A DNA stretch of 31,643 nucleotides from positions 1-31,643 of the forward strand of contig JAUYUF010000290.1 of assembly GCA_030694835.1 (NCBI GenBank), written 5' to 3'. Shown piece by piece: positions 24,399-31,643 of the stretch. Below the pieces are notes generated by a model. The model had not been told where the DNA came from. It saw only the letters and a list, made by a program, of their open reading frames with translations, and searched no databases. Within the stretch, counting starts at the first letter, position 1. Every line of letters begins with the position of its first letter. The translations under genes were made by a program, and so were the position numbers. The DNA is from Flavobacteriaceae bacterium (lineage in GTDB: Bacteria > Bacteroidota > Bacteroidia > Flavobacteriales > Flavobacteriaceae).

Positions 24399-25259
24399 TT
24401 AATTAAATACTTCATTAAGTATAAAAATTTCTTTTAAGCGAACTCCTTTTTCTGTTTCTTCAACAGTACATAATTCATTAATTGGGTCGTGTTCAAAGAA
24501 AATGTAATATTCATTTCGAGCTGCTAACTGTAAGAATTTTTCTTTCTCATCCAATGTTAGCAATGGCCTTGTATCATAACCCATTACATAAGGAAGTGGA
24601 ATATGCCCAACTGTTGGCAATAAATCTGCGGCATAAACAATTGTTTTTCCTTTATACTGGATATGTGGTATCATTTGCTTTTCGGTATGTCCATCAACAA
24701 ACAAAATGTCAAACCCTAAATCAGAATTGATTAATAAATCATTCTTTGGGATTTCTACATATTTTAATTGTCCACTTTCTTCTATCGGATTGATATTTTC
24801 TTTCAAAAATGATGCCTTTTCTCTTTTATTAGGAACTGTAGCCCATTGCCAATGGTTTTTATTTGACCAAAACATCGCATTTTTAAATGCTGGTTCATAG
24901 CCAGTTTTATCTTTATTAAACTGAATACTTCCGCCACAATGATCAAAATGAAGATGCGTAAGAAATACATCGGTGATATCGTCTTTATGAAATCCGATTT
25001 CTTTTAGTGACTTTTCTAATGAAAAATCGCCGTATAAATAATAATGTTTAAAAAAATTATCCGATTGTTTATTTCCTAAACCCGTATCGATTAACGTTAA
25101 ACGATTTCCATCTTCAATAAGCATACAACGAATGCTCATATCAATTAAATTATTACTGTCAGCTGGATTGGTGCGCTGCCAAATTGTTTTGGGTACAACT
25201 CCAAACATAGCGCCTCCATCTAATTTAAAATTAGTAGTTTCTATGGGATATATTTTCAT
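24399..25259 (-). CDS. MBL-fold metallo-hydrolase
   Basis: A 286-aa metallo-beta-lactamase-fold hydrolase with zinc-site motif HLHFDH (102-107), a later GHTEKQM (His), Asp in YAADLLP and a C-terminal FEHDP. The opening IETTNFKLDGGAMFGVVPK and IDTGLGNK fit the quorum-quenching-lactonase-like or general MBL branch; substrate cannot be decided. No signal peptide, so cytoplasmic. It is the first gene of the likely MBL-S8-M1 operon, with the GATACNN repeat region directly upstream. Confidence 0.88.
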   Translation of the reverse strand: MKIYPIETTNFKLDGGAMFGVVPKTIWQRTNPADSNNLIDMSIRCMLIEDGNRLTLIDTGLGNKQSDNFFKHYYLYGDFSLEKSLKEIGFHKDDITDVFLTHLHFDHCGGSIQFNKDKTGYEPAFKNAMFWSNKNHWQWATVPNKREKASFLKENINPIEESGQLKYVEIPKNDLLINSDLGFDILFVDGHTEKQMIPHIQYKGKTIVYAADLLPTVGHIPLPYVMGYDTRPLLTLDEKEKFLQLAARNEYYIFFEHDPINELCTVEETEKGVRLKEIFILNEVFN

Positions 25260-25273
25260 TTTTTTATTGTATT

Positions 25274-25297
25274 TGGTATCAAGTATCTGGTATCAAG
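25274..25297. repeat. GTATCNN heptamer array, inverted copy
   Basis: TGGTATCAAG occurs at 25274-25283 and 25288-25297; the stretch is three 7-bp units GTATCAA-GTATCTG-GTATCAA. The 18 bases 25276-25293 are the inverted complement of 25378-25395 at 17 of 18 positions, so a long hairpin is possible. Confidence 0.75.
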
Positions 25298-25367
25298 ACT
25301 GTTAAATTTTCGATTACAAAACATTATTTAAAATTTGTTATATCTGAGTATAAAAATTTAAATATTT

Positions 25368-25407
25368 TAAGTTCCATATACCTGATACTTGATACTAGAT
25401 ACCAGCT
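25368..25407. repeat. 40-bp intergenic repeat, copy 1
   Basis: Identical over 40 bases to 25434-25473, with a 26-bp spacer. The core is a 7-bp periodic unit GATACTT-GATACTA-GATACCA. The whole 296-nt spacer between the MBL gene and tRNA-Cys holds only these repeats and the tRNA terminator; no gene is seen. Confidence 0.88.
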
Positions 25408-25433
25408 TATCGGAAGTGCTTTTGTAAAACATC

Positions 25434-25473
25434 TAAGTTCCATATACCTGATACTTGATACTAGATACCAGCT
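25434..25473. repeat. 40-bp intergenic repeat, copy 2
   Basis: Exact second copy of 25368-25407. Two copies 66 bp apart are too few, and too unlike a palindromic CRISPR repeat, to be a CRISPR array; an intergenic repeat family is more likely. Confidence 0.88.
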
Positions 25474-25523
25474 ACCTTTTTGCAAATATCTAGAAAATAA
25501 GACGAATTTGTGTTAAAGAAAAC

Positions 25524-25554
25524 AAAAAAACCGTTCCAAAATCGAAACGGTTTT
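25524..25554 (-). terminator. Terminator of tRNA-Cys
   Basis: On the minus strand AACCGTTTC / GGAACGGTT (one G-U pair) forms a 9-bp stem with a 6-nt loop GATTTT, then seven T. It begins 3 nt after the tRNA 3' end. Confidence 0.88.
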
Positions 25555-25555
25555 G

Positions 25556-25626
25556 AGGCGTCAAGCGGATTCGAACCGCTGTGGAAGGTTTTGCAGACCT
25601 CTGCCTAGCCACTCGGCCATGACGCC
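25556..25626 (-). tRNA. tRNA-Cys (anticodon GCA)
   Basis: 71 nt on the minus strand. Acceptor arms GGCGTCA and TGACGCC pair fully; the discriminator base is U, normal for tRNA-Cys. The anticodon arm reads GGTCTGCAAAACC with GCA in the loop, and the T arm GCGGTTCGAATCCGC is canonical. The CCA end is not encoded. It has its own promoter (25639-25668) and terminator (25524-25554), so it is a single-gene transcript. Confidence 0.97.
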
Positions 25627-25638
25627 TTGTAAGGATTG

Positions 25639-25668
25639 CAAATTTACATAAATTTCGTTTTCTAACAA
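25639..25668 (-). promoter_or_regulatory. Bacteroidota-type promoter of tRNA-Cys
   Basis: On the minus strand TTG (25668-25666), 19 nt, then TAAATTTG (25646-25639): an exact match to TTG-N17-23-TAnnTTTG. The start would fall near 25632, a few bases before the tRNA 5' end. Confidence 0.75.
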
Positions 25669-25675
25669 GTTCTTT

Positions 25676-26038
25676 TTACAATTTCCTTTTTAAAGACATT
25701 TTAACGGATACTTTTTCTACATTTCCTCCAATGGGTGGATTCATTTTTGCAACCCATATAGTGGCTTTTTTTACCATCGATAATTCTGTTAAAATTCGAT
25801 CTAAAATTCTTTTTGCCACATGTTCCAACAACTCAGAACGAATCGCCATTTCTTGATAAACTATATTTGTTAAATGCACATAATCAACGGTATCGGTCAA
25901 CGCATCACTTTTTGCTGATTTTGATAAATCTGCTTTTATATCAACATCAACTATATATTCAGAACCAATTTTAGCTTCTTCAACCATGCATCCATGATAG
26001 GCGTAAATCGATATATTTTCAACTTTTATATGACCCAT
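25676..26038 (-). CDS. folB: Dihydroneopterin aldolase
   Basis: A 120-aa enzyme of folate synthesis splitting dihydroneopterin to hydroxymethyl-dihydropterin and glycolaldehyde; it forms a cytoplasmic octamer. Motifs: ISIYAYHGCMVEEAKIGSEY at the N-terminus, where YHG and the Glu residues bind the pterin, TVDYVHL in the middle, LEHVAKRI, and WVAKMNPPIGG with the catalytic-region Lys. The ATG at 26038 starts MGHIKVENI; an in-frame TTG two codons upstream is less likely. Length is standard. It is divergent from glnS with a candidate -7 box at 26056-26063. Confidence 0.93.
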   Translation of the reverse strand: MGHIKVENISIYAYHGCMVEEAKIGSEYIVDVDIKADLSKSAKSDALTDTVDYVHLTNIVYQEMAIRSELLEHVAKRILDRILTELSMVKKATIWVAKMNPPIGGNVEKVSVKMSLKRKL

Positions 26039-26055
26039 AATCAATTAATTTAATA

Positions 26056-26063
26056 CAAAAATA
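26056..26063 (-). promoter_or_regulatory. Candidate -7 box for folB
   Basis: Minus-strand TATTTTTG matches TAnnTTTG about 18 nt upstream of the folB ATG. No TTG is found at the usual -33 distance, so support is partial. Confidence 0.4.
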
Positions 26064-26142
26064 AAGAATCAATCTCAGGATAAAGCTTTTCAACGAAAAA
26101 ATCAATAATTTTGTTGATTCGTTACAAATCAAAAAACACATT

Positions 26143-27831
26143 ATGGAGGAAGAGAAAAAACCGCTTAATTTTTTAGAGCAAATTATTGAAGATGATATAG
26201 CTAATGGTTTAGACCGTTCTAAATTGCGTTTTAGATTTCCACCAGAACCAAATGGATATTTACATATTGGACACGCTAAGTCAATTTGTTTAAATTTTGG
26301 ATTGGGTTTAAAATATAATGCACCAGTAAATTTGCGGTTTGATGATACCAATCCAACCAAAGAAGAGCAAGAATATGTAGATGCTATCAAAGAAGATATT
26401 CAGTGGTTAGGCTTTAAATGGGCTCAAGAATTATATTCTTCTGATTATTTTCAACAATTATACGATTGGGCTTTAAAACTTATCAAGGAAGGAAAGGCTT
26501 ATATTGAAACGCAAACATCTGAAGAAATTGCGCAACAAAAAGGAACTCCAACTCAAGCTGGAACTGATAGTCCTGGTAGAAATAGAAGTATTGCAGAAAA
26601 TCTCGCTTTGTTTGAGAAAATGAAAAATGGAGCATTTGCAGAAGGAACTCATGTTTTAAGAGCCAAAATTGATATGACTTCTCCTAATATGCATATGCGT
26701 GATCCTATTATGTACCGCATTTTAAACGCCTCTCATCATCGCACGGGAAATAATTGGAGAATCTATCCAATGTATGATTGGGCGCATGGTGAATCTGATT
26801 ATATCGAGCAAATTTCACACTCCATTTGTACGTTGGAATTTGAAGTCCATCGTGAGTTATACGATTGGTATTTAGACCAAATTTATGACGCTGAAAAACT
26901 TAGACCAAAACAAAGAGAGTTTGCGCGATTAAATTTGAATTATACAGTAATGAGCAAACGTAAATTACTGCAATTAGTTAATGAAAAACATGTGAATGGA
27001 TGGGATGATCCACGTATGCCAACTATTTCTGGTTTAAGAAGACGTGGATATACACCTGCGTCCATTAGAAATTTTAGTGAGATTATTGGCGTAGCAAAAC
27101 GTGAAAATTTAATTGATGTTTCGCTTTTAGAGTTTTGTATCCGGGAAGATTTAAACAAAACCGCTCCGCGAATTATGGGTGTTATTGATCCTGTAAAATT
27201 AGTTATCACTAATTATCCTGATGAACAAGAAGAATGGTTGGATGCTGAAAATAATCAAGAAGATGAAAATGCAGGCTATCGAAAGGTGCCATTTTCTAAA
27301 GAACTTTATATTGAAAGAGATGATTTTAAAGAAGAAGCGAATAAGAAATTCTTCCGATTATCTATTGATAAAGAAGTGCGTTTAAAAAATGCCTATATCA
27401 TCAAAGCAACTGATGTTGTAAAAGATGAAAACGGAACTATTACTGAAATTCATTGTACTTATGATGAAGAAAGTTTAAGCGGAAGTGGAACAGAAGCCAG
27501 TATGCGAAAAGTTAAAGGTACTTTGCATTGGGTTTCTATCAATCATGCTGAAAAAGTTGAAATTAGATTGTATGATCGTTTGTTTACTGATGAAGCTCCG
27601 GATGCTCAAAAGGATAAAGATTTTAAAGAATTTATCAATCCGGATTCACTTAAAATAGTAACTGGATTTGTAGAACCCAGTGTTAAAAATGCACCAATTG
27701 GTGAGCGATTCCAATTTCAACGTTTAGGATATTTCTGTGTTGATAAAGATACCAATTCAGAAAAATTAGTTTTTAATAGAACGGTGACTTTAAAAGATAC
27801 TTGGGCTAAAATTAGTGCCAAAGAAAATTAA
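26143..27831 (+). CDS. glnS: Glutamine--tRNA ligase
   Basis: A 562-aa class I aminoacyl-tRNA synthetase charging tRNA-Gln directly. Signature motifs: PEPNGYLHIGHAKS with HIGH at 41-44, and VMSKRKL (MSKRK 270-274), the KMSKS counterpart. LRFDDTNP, YPMYDWAHGESDYIEQISHS and DDPRMPTISGLRRRGYTP are typical of GlnRS rather than GluRS. The C-terminal beta-barrel anticodon-binding region (about 345-560) is complete. Its presence means this organism makes Gln-tRNA directly. The start at 26143 gives the usual short N-terminus. Possibly co-transcribed with the small lipoprotein gene 52 nt downstream, which ends in a terminator. Confidence 0.97.
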   Translation: MEEEKKPLNFLEQIIEDDIANGLDRSKLRFRFPPEPNGYLHIGHAKSICLNFGLGLKYNAPVNLRFDDTNPTKEEQEYVDAIKEDIQWLGFKWAQELYSSDYFQQLYDWALKLIKEGKAYIETQTSEEIAQQKGTPTQAGTDSPGRNRSIAENLALFEKMKNGAFAEGTHVLRAKIDMTSPNMHMRDPIMYRILNASHHRTGNNWRIYPMYDWAHGESDYIEQISHSICTLEFEVHRELYDWYLDQIYDAEKLRPKQREFARLNLNYTVMSKRKLLQLVNEKHVNGWDDPRMPTISGLRRRGYTPASIRNFSEIIGVAKRENLIDVSLLEFCIREDLNKTAPRIMGVIDPVKLVITNYPDEQEEWLDAENNQEDENAGYRKVPFSKELYIERDDFKEEANKKFFRLSIDKEVRLKNAYIIKATDVVKDENGTITEIHCTYDEESLSGSGTEASMRKVKGTLHWVSINHAEKVEIRLYDRLFTDEAPDAQKDKDFKEFINPDSLKIVTGFVEPSVKNAPIGERFQFQRLGYFCVDKDTNSEKLVFNRTVTLKDTWAKISAKEN

Positions 27832-27883
27832 ATTATTGATTTTTATATTGTAAATTAGTGGTAATTATTAAATTAATACCGTT

Positions 27884-28102
27884 ATGAGAGCATTTTTTAT
27901 TTTTTTGATGATGGTTTTTACCTTGTCAACAGCCAGTTCGTGTATTGTACACCTCGGACATCGACCTCCGACTGGCGTAATGGTTGTTAAAACCAAACCG
28001 GCTCATTATAAAATTGTGAAGGTTAAAGGTAAAAGATACTACCATTGGAATAATAACCATTATCAAAGAGTACGTGGTGGTTATATTTTGGTTCGATTTT
28101 AA
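27884..28102 (+). CDS. Very small basic lipoprotein-like protein
   Basis: A 72-aa protein. Signal peptide RAFFIFLMMVFTLSTASS with Cys at residue 20 (ASSC), a plausible lipobox, then a basic, aromatic mature part of about 50 residues with YKIVKVKGKRYYHWNNNHYQRV and a final ILVRF. The repeated Tyr/His/Trp pattern (YYHWNNNHY) resembles small periplasmic YXWXXXXY-type or metal-binding-like peptides, but I recognise no family. It ends just before a strong terminator, which supports it as a real gene. Confidence 0.7.
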   Translation: MRAFFIFLMMVFTLSTASSCIVHLGHRPPTGVMVVKTKPAHYKIVKVKGKRYYHWNNNHYQRVRGGYILVRF

Positions 28103-28104
28103 AA

Positions 28105-28135
28105 CAAAAAAACCCGCAAAATTGCGGGTTTTTTT
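28105..28135. terminator. Bidirectional terminator
   Basis: AACCCGCA (28111-28118) / TGCGGGTT (28123-28130) with loop AAAT, flanked by A-runs on the left and T-runs on the right. It can end the glnS-side transcript and the convergent DUF4837 operon. Confidence 0.9.
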
Positions 28136-28154
28136 GTGAATTTATTTCAGCGTT

Positions 28155-29126
28155 TTAATTTATTTTCAATGTTTTTAAAACCGCTTCCAGTTCAAACATA
28201 TAATCGCGTTTGTCAACTGCTGGGGCATAAGTAAATCCTTCTACAACTATTAATCGATTATTTTTTTCATCAATAACGGTATAATTTAAAAAAGGTCCGG
28301 CCATAAAATCGCCTTGAACTTCCCATTTCCCTCGTATTTCATATGCTTTTCTTCCATTTAAGTTAACATCAAAAATATGAGGTGAATAGGCTGCTTCGGT
28401 AATCATATATGACCCTTCTGGACCGCCAGGGATATATTTTTTACCGATAGAATCTCGCATAGAAACAATATTATTACCTTTTAAATCTTCATCAGATAAA
28501 ATAGGAAACGAATAAACAATGATATTCATACTTCCACTTGAAATTGGATTTCTCATCCATAAAAAAGCACCATTATCATCTACCATTCTATATTTTTTTG
28601 GGATATTTAGTTGGATTCCTAAAGACTTAAATGTTTTTAATTTTTCCTTATCCCATAAGTCTTTGTTAAGCATTTTCTGAGTAGAATAAAGATCGTTGTT
28701 TTTGAAAACAGCAATCAATTCATTTTGGTGCTTTTGAATTAAATGAGCAATAGAAATATTGTCTTTCCCAATAATTTGAATAATTCTTTGTGGTTTAGCA
28801 TAAATATCTTTTTGAATTAAGAATTTATCTTCGTTACCAATAGATATATATAATACACTTCTACTAGTTTTAAACATGCTTCCAAAATATTCTGGAGCTA
28901 CTTGCGTAACATTGAATTGTGTTTCTGGTTGTGGTAAACCTAAAACTGGCGAACCTAATATTTTTCTGATTTCATCACCTACTTCACCCTGCCATTGGGT
29001 GTTTTTGATTACTACTAATAAATGATTTATCTTCCCTGTTGAGTTAACTAGTGTCAACTCTGGTTTTGTGTCAGAACAACTTGTTAAAAGTATAATAGTT
29101 AATAAAAGCGTTACTATTTTTTTCAT
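28155..29126 (-). CDS. DUF4837 family lipoprotein
   Basis: A 323-aa lipoprotein: signal peptide KKIVTLLLTIILLTSC with Cys17 as the lipid-anchored residue, then SDTKPELTLVNSTG. The body matches my recall of DUF4837 (LLVVIKNTQWQGEVGDEIRK, ILGSPVLGLPQPET, FLWMRNP, YIPGGPEGSYM, YEIRGKWEVQGDFMAGPF), a Bacteroidota-specific family of unknown function. Length is normal. It is the last gene of a likely operon with the lytic transglycosylase (54-nt gap), OmpA-like lipoprotein and exonuclease III, so a cell-envelope role is plausible but unproven. Confidence 0.85.
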   Translation of the reverse strand: MKKIVTLLLTIILLTSCSDTKPELTLVNSTGKINHLLVVIKNTQWQGEVGDEIRKILGSPVLGLPQPETQFNVTQVAPEYFGSMFKTSRSVLYISIGNEDKFLIQKDIYAKPQRIIQIIGKDNISIAHLIQKHQNELIAVFKNNDLYSTQKMLNKDLWDKEKLKTFKSLGIQLNIPKKYRMVDDNGAFLWMRNPISSGSMNIIVYSFPILSDEDLKGNNIVSMRDSIGKKYIPGGPEGSYMITEAAYSPHIFDVNLNGRKAYEIRGKWEVQGDFMAGPFLNYTVIDEKNNRLIVVEGFTYAPAVDKRDYMFELEAVLKTLKIN

Positions 29127-29180
29127 ATTTTAATTACATTTTGAACTTATAAATTAACATCAATTATGCCAATATTATTA

Positions 29181-30473
29181 TTAAGTTCTTTTTGGATAAA
29201 TCGTCAAATATTGCCCGCTCTTTATTGTGCTGTTTTTTAATTGATTCCACTTTTTTATTTGGTTGATTTCAACACCATATTTATTGGCTATTTTACCTAA
29301 ATTATCCCCACTTCTTACTTTGTATTTAATTCTATCATTAGTAACAATATTCTGAGGAAGTGGCTTTTCGCGATTGTTTTCTGTTTCTAAAGCAATGGCA
29401 TAAATTAATTCTTCATTACTAACAAATCGTGCTGCTGTATTCATTGGTAATGTAATGAAATTGTTTTCGCCTTTTACAAATGGAACAACATCTAATTTAT
29501 ATTGTGGATTTAAAAATTGAAGCAATTCAACATCAACATCCAACATTTTATTAATTTGTTCAAATGAAATCTGTCTTTTTACATGAATGGTATCAGTTTC
29601 AAAGAAATTTGCTTGTACTTTATTTGTTTGTAAATTATGCTCTTTTGAGAACTCCATCAAATATAAAGTAGCGTAAAAGGCAGGTACATAATTAGCTGTT
29701 TCTCTAGGAAGATAGGGTCTCAGATTCCAATAATTTGTTTTTCCTCCCGAACGACGAATCGCTTTTGTTACATTTCCAGGGCCTGAGTTATAAGCGGCTA
29801 AGGCTAAATCCCAATCACCAAAAACATTGTATAATGTCAATAAATATTTACTTGCGGCTTCCGTTGATTTTATTGGATTAGAACGTTCATCAACATATGA
29901 ACTTACTTTTAAACCATATTGAATGCCAGTTTGATACATAAATTGCCACAAACCTGTTGCGCCAACTCTTGATTTGGCTCTTGGATTTAATGCGGATTCA
30001 ATGATGGCTAGATATTTTAACTCAATCGGAATATTATTTTTAGCTAAATGTTCTTCAAATACAGGAAAATAATACTGAGATCTTCCAATAATATTTGCTA
30101 AATTTTTTCTTCTTTTTTGGAGATAGAATTTAATTAATTTCTCCAATTCTGGACTATAATCAATATTAAAAGGAGTTTTGCTGTTTAAATATTTCAATCG
30201 TTCCTTCAAAACTTCTGTTGGTAATTCAGCATCATTAAATACTTCAATGCTATCAATATCAACAATATAGGAAGAGGTATCAATTAATGATGATTTATAT
30301 AATTCAGAAAGCCAAAGACTATCAATGTTTTTAGCTGTATCATATGATTTTAAATTGTTTTTAAAATATTCATAATTCAAGATTTTGGCTTCTACAGTCG
30401 AATCTTTTTCTACTGTGCTTGCAATTCCATTTAATGAAAATACGATAGCAATAATGAGGGTTACCTGCTTCAT
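29181..30473 (-). CDS. MltD-like lytic transglycosylase with LysM domain
   Basis: A 430-aa exported murein hydrolase. A hydrophobic leader (VTLIIAIVFSLNGIAS, about 4-19) looks like a signal peptide. The SLT domain spans about 145-290 with catalytic Glu159 in AIIESALNP, then SRVGATGLWQFM and WDLALAAYNSGPGNV, all standard. A C-terminal LysM repeat (about 383-428: YKVRSGDNLGKIANKYGV, QLKNSTIKSGQYLTIY) binds glycan. It cleaves peptidoglycan strands to 1,6-anhydro ends during wall turnover. It sits 10 nt after the OmpA-domain gene, which also binds peptidoglycan. Confidence 0.93.
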   Translation of the reverse strand: MKQVTLIIAIVFSLNGIASTVEKDSTVEAKILNYEYFKNNLKSYDTAKNIDSLWLSELYKSSLIDTSSYIVDIDSIEVFNDAELPTEVLKERLKYLNSKTPFNIDYSPELEKLIKFYLQKRRKNLANIIGRSQYYFPVFEEHLAKNNIPIELKYLAIIESALNPRAKSRVGATGLWQFMYQTGIQYGLKVSSYVDERSNPIKSTEAASKYLLTLYNVFGDWDLALAAYNSGPGNVTKAIRRSGGKTNYWNLRPYLPRETANYVPAFYATLYLMEFSKEHNLQTNKVQANFFETDTIHVKRQISFEQINKMLDVDVELLQFLNPQYKLDVVPFVKGENNFITLPMNTAARFVSNEELIYAIALETENNREKPLPQNIVTNDRIKYKVRSGDNLGKIANKYGVEINQIKKWNQLKNSTIKSGQYLTIYPKRT

Positions 30474-30483
30474 TTATTTCGAT

Positions 30484-31434
30484 TTAATCGTTTAATAATT
30501 TCGAAACTTCATCTAAGTTCGGTGTTAATATAATTTCAATTCTTCTGTTTTTAGATTTTCCATCAGCAGATGCATTGGAATCAATAGGATTGTATTCACT
30601 TCTTCCAGCTGCTGTTATACGTTTTGGAGAAACATTATTATCCTGAATAATCCTTACAATTGCTGTAGCTCTTTTAACAGACAAATCCCAGTTATCATTA
30701 ATAACTGCTCCTGTGTAGGGAACATTGTCAGTATGTCCTTCTATTAGTACTTCAATATCCTTATTATCAGCTAAAACTTTTGATAATTGCATTACAGCTC
30801 TTTGACCTTCGCTTCCAACTGCCCAACTTCCAGAACTAAATAAAAGTTTATTTTCCATTGAAACATATACTTTTCCATTTTTTTGATAAACGGTTAAACC
30901 TTTACCTTCAAATCCAGCCAATGCATTAGAAATAGCAGTTTTCAGCTTTTTCATAGCTTCATCTTTTGAAGCAATAAGTCTTTCTAACTCGTCAATTCTG
31001 CTTGACCTAGCATTCATTTCTCTTTGTAAGCCAATTAATCTTTCATTTTCTTCATTTAATTGACGCTCTTTTTCTTCTAATTGCGCCAATAAAATTTGAT
31101 TCTTTTTAGCATTTTCAGATAAAGCAGCAGAACTTTGAGATGATAATAAACCGTATGATTCTGTTAATTTATCAATCTCGCTTTGTAATAAAACTGTTTT
31201 ATTTTTAAGATGATCTCGTTGCAATTCCAAATCAAGTAAACTATTTTTTAATTGTTTAATTGATTCTTCTTGATTTGTTTTAAACTTTGAAAGTGCTGTA
31301 TTTTCATCTGTTAAAAGCATATTTGCTTTTCTAAGTTTGTCGTAATTGTTTTCCAATTCTGTATAAACTTTTTTAGAAACGCAAGAAGTCATTAAACTTA
31401 CTGTAAGAATGGAGATTAAAATTTTTCTTAACAT
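30484..31434 (-). CDS. OmpA-domain coiled-coil lipoprotein
   Basis: A 316-aa lipoprotein with lipobox MTSC (Cys18). Residues about 22-168 are a long Glu/Lys/Leu coiled coil, long enough to span much of the periplasm. Residues about 190-307 are an OmpA/MotB-type peptidoglycan-binding domain: IEGHTDNVPY (231-240), WDLSVKRATAIV, and SKNRRIEIIL with the conserved Arg pair. It probably ties the outer membrane to the cell wall, in the manner of Pal. Its neighbour is a lytic transglycosylase. Confidence 0.92.
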   Translation of the reverse strand: MLRKILISILTVSLMTSCVSKKVYTELENNYDKLRKANMLLTDENTALSKFKTNQEESIKQLKNSLLDLELQRDHLKNKTVLLQSEIDKLTESYGLLSSQSSAALSENAKKNQILLAQLEEKERQLNEENERLIGLQREMNARSSRIDELERLIASKDEAMKKLKTAISNALAGFEGKGLTVYQKNGKVYVSMENKLLFSSGSWAVGSEGQRAVMQLSKVLADNKDIEVLIEGHTDNVPYTGAVINDNWDLSVKRATAIVRIIQDNNVSPKRITAAGRSEYNPIDSNASADGKSKNRRIEIILTPNLDEVSKLLND

Positions 31435-31446
31435 ACTATATCTTTT

Positions 31447-31643
31447 TTAATTATTTTCTATTTCTATTACAACGGGACAATGGTCTGAATGTTTTGCTTC
31501 GGATAAAATATAAGCTCTTTTTATTTTATTTTTAAGTGATTCACTTATTAAATTATAGTCAATTCGCCATCCTTTATTGTTGTTTCTAGCATTGGCTCTA
31601 TAACTCCACCAACTATATTGATGTGGTTCTTTGTTAAACATTC
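31447..31643 (-). CDS. xth: Exodeoxyribonuclease III, C-terminal part (partial)
   Basis: Runs off the right edge; only about the last 65 codons are present. YSWWSYRANARNNNKGWRIDY and the catalytic-site HSDHCPVVIEI are diagnostic of ExoIII-type AP endonucleases (Asp-His pair in SDHCPV). The enzyme repairs abasic sites and digests DNA 3'-5'. It is 12 nt upstream of the OmpA-like gene and so probably leads or lies early in the operon. Confidence 0.93.
   Translation of the reverse strand, partial: MFNKEPHQYSWWSYRANARNNNKGWRIDYNLISESLKNKIKRAYILSEAKHSDHCPVVIEIENN

Noticed and set aside
25368..25473. Possible CRISPR array (40-bp repeats, 26-bp spacer)
   Set aside because: Only two repeats, built of 7-bp subunits, with a related inverted copy nearby and no cas genes.
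25556..25626. tRNA-Cys as integration site of the island
   Set aside because: The tRNA is intact and about 4.6 kb from the island edge, with host-like genes between and no tRNA fragment at the island borders.

Overview
The window looks like a chromosomal segment of a low-GC flavobacterium (Bacteroidota, Flavobacteriaceae, close to Flavobacterium). Supporting signs are host coding DNA near 30-35% G+C, A+T-rich spacers, no Shine-Dalgarno sequences, -7 boxes of the TAnnTTTG type, DUF4382 and DUF4837 lipoproteins, a SprE/PorW-like gliding/type IX secretion lipoprotein, and an F-ATPase operon lacking atpD and atpC, as is usual in this phylum. The genus is an inference from these features; no database search was possible.

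Layout. 1-5300: the 3' end of tyrS, three envelope proteins (two lipoproteins and a small beta-barrel candidate), and a divergent LuxE-like ligase / ALDH7-type dehydrogenase pair. 5333-13548 (minus): one long likely operon, sprE-like, bactofilin, atpZ, a small membrane protein, then atpB-E-F-H-A-G, with a strong terminator-like hairpin between atpE and atpF. 13695-15441: a flavin-dependent nitronate monooxygenase-like enzyme divergent from a LysE-type exporter. 15438-20895: a compositionally foreign island carrying an operon for a histidine kinase, an OmpR-type regulator and a secreted TPR/PD40 beta-propeller protein, plus the broken N-terminus of a second kinase of the same family. 20898-25259 (minus): a likely operon of an MBL-fold hydrolase, a subtilisin-like protease and an M1 aminopeptidase. 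25260-25555: intergenic repeats built from a 7-bp GATACNN unit. 25556-28102: tRNA-Cys with its own promoter and terminator, folB, glnS and a tiny lipoprotein gene. 28155-31643 (minus): a likely operon of exodeoxyribonuclease III (cut by the window edge), an OmpA-domain lipoprotein, an MltD-like lytic transglycosylase and a DUF4837 lipoprotein.

The most unusual part is the island. Imperfect direct repeats (16 of 19 positions) lie at its two edges, inside the last codons of the exporter gene and at the stop codon of the aminopeptidase gene. The propeller gene changes base composition sharply at about residue 150, exactly where its TPR part gives way to the propeller. The kinase's predicted extracytoplasmic sensor also appears to contain a TPR-like segment, so sensor and secreted product may interact. 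The truncated second kinase suggests the donor carried at least two such modules in tandem. No integrase or transposase is visible.

Gene roles rest on recognised motifs and recall of protein families. Statements about mobility, regulation and interaction are inference.
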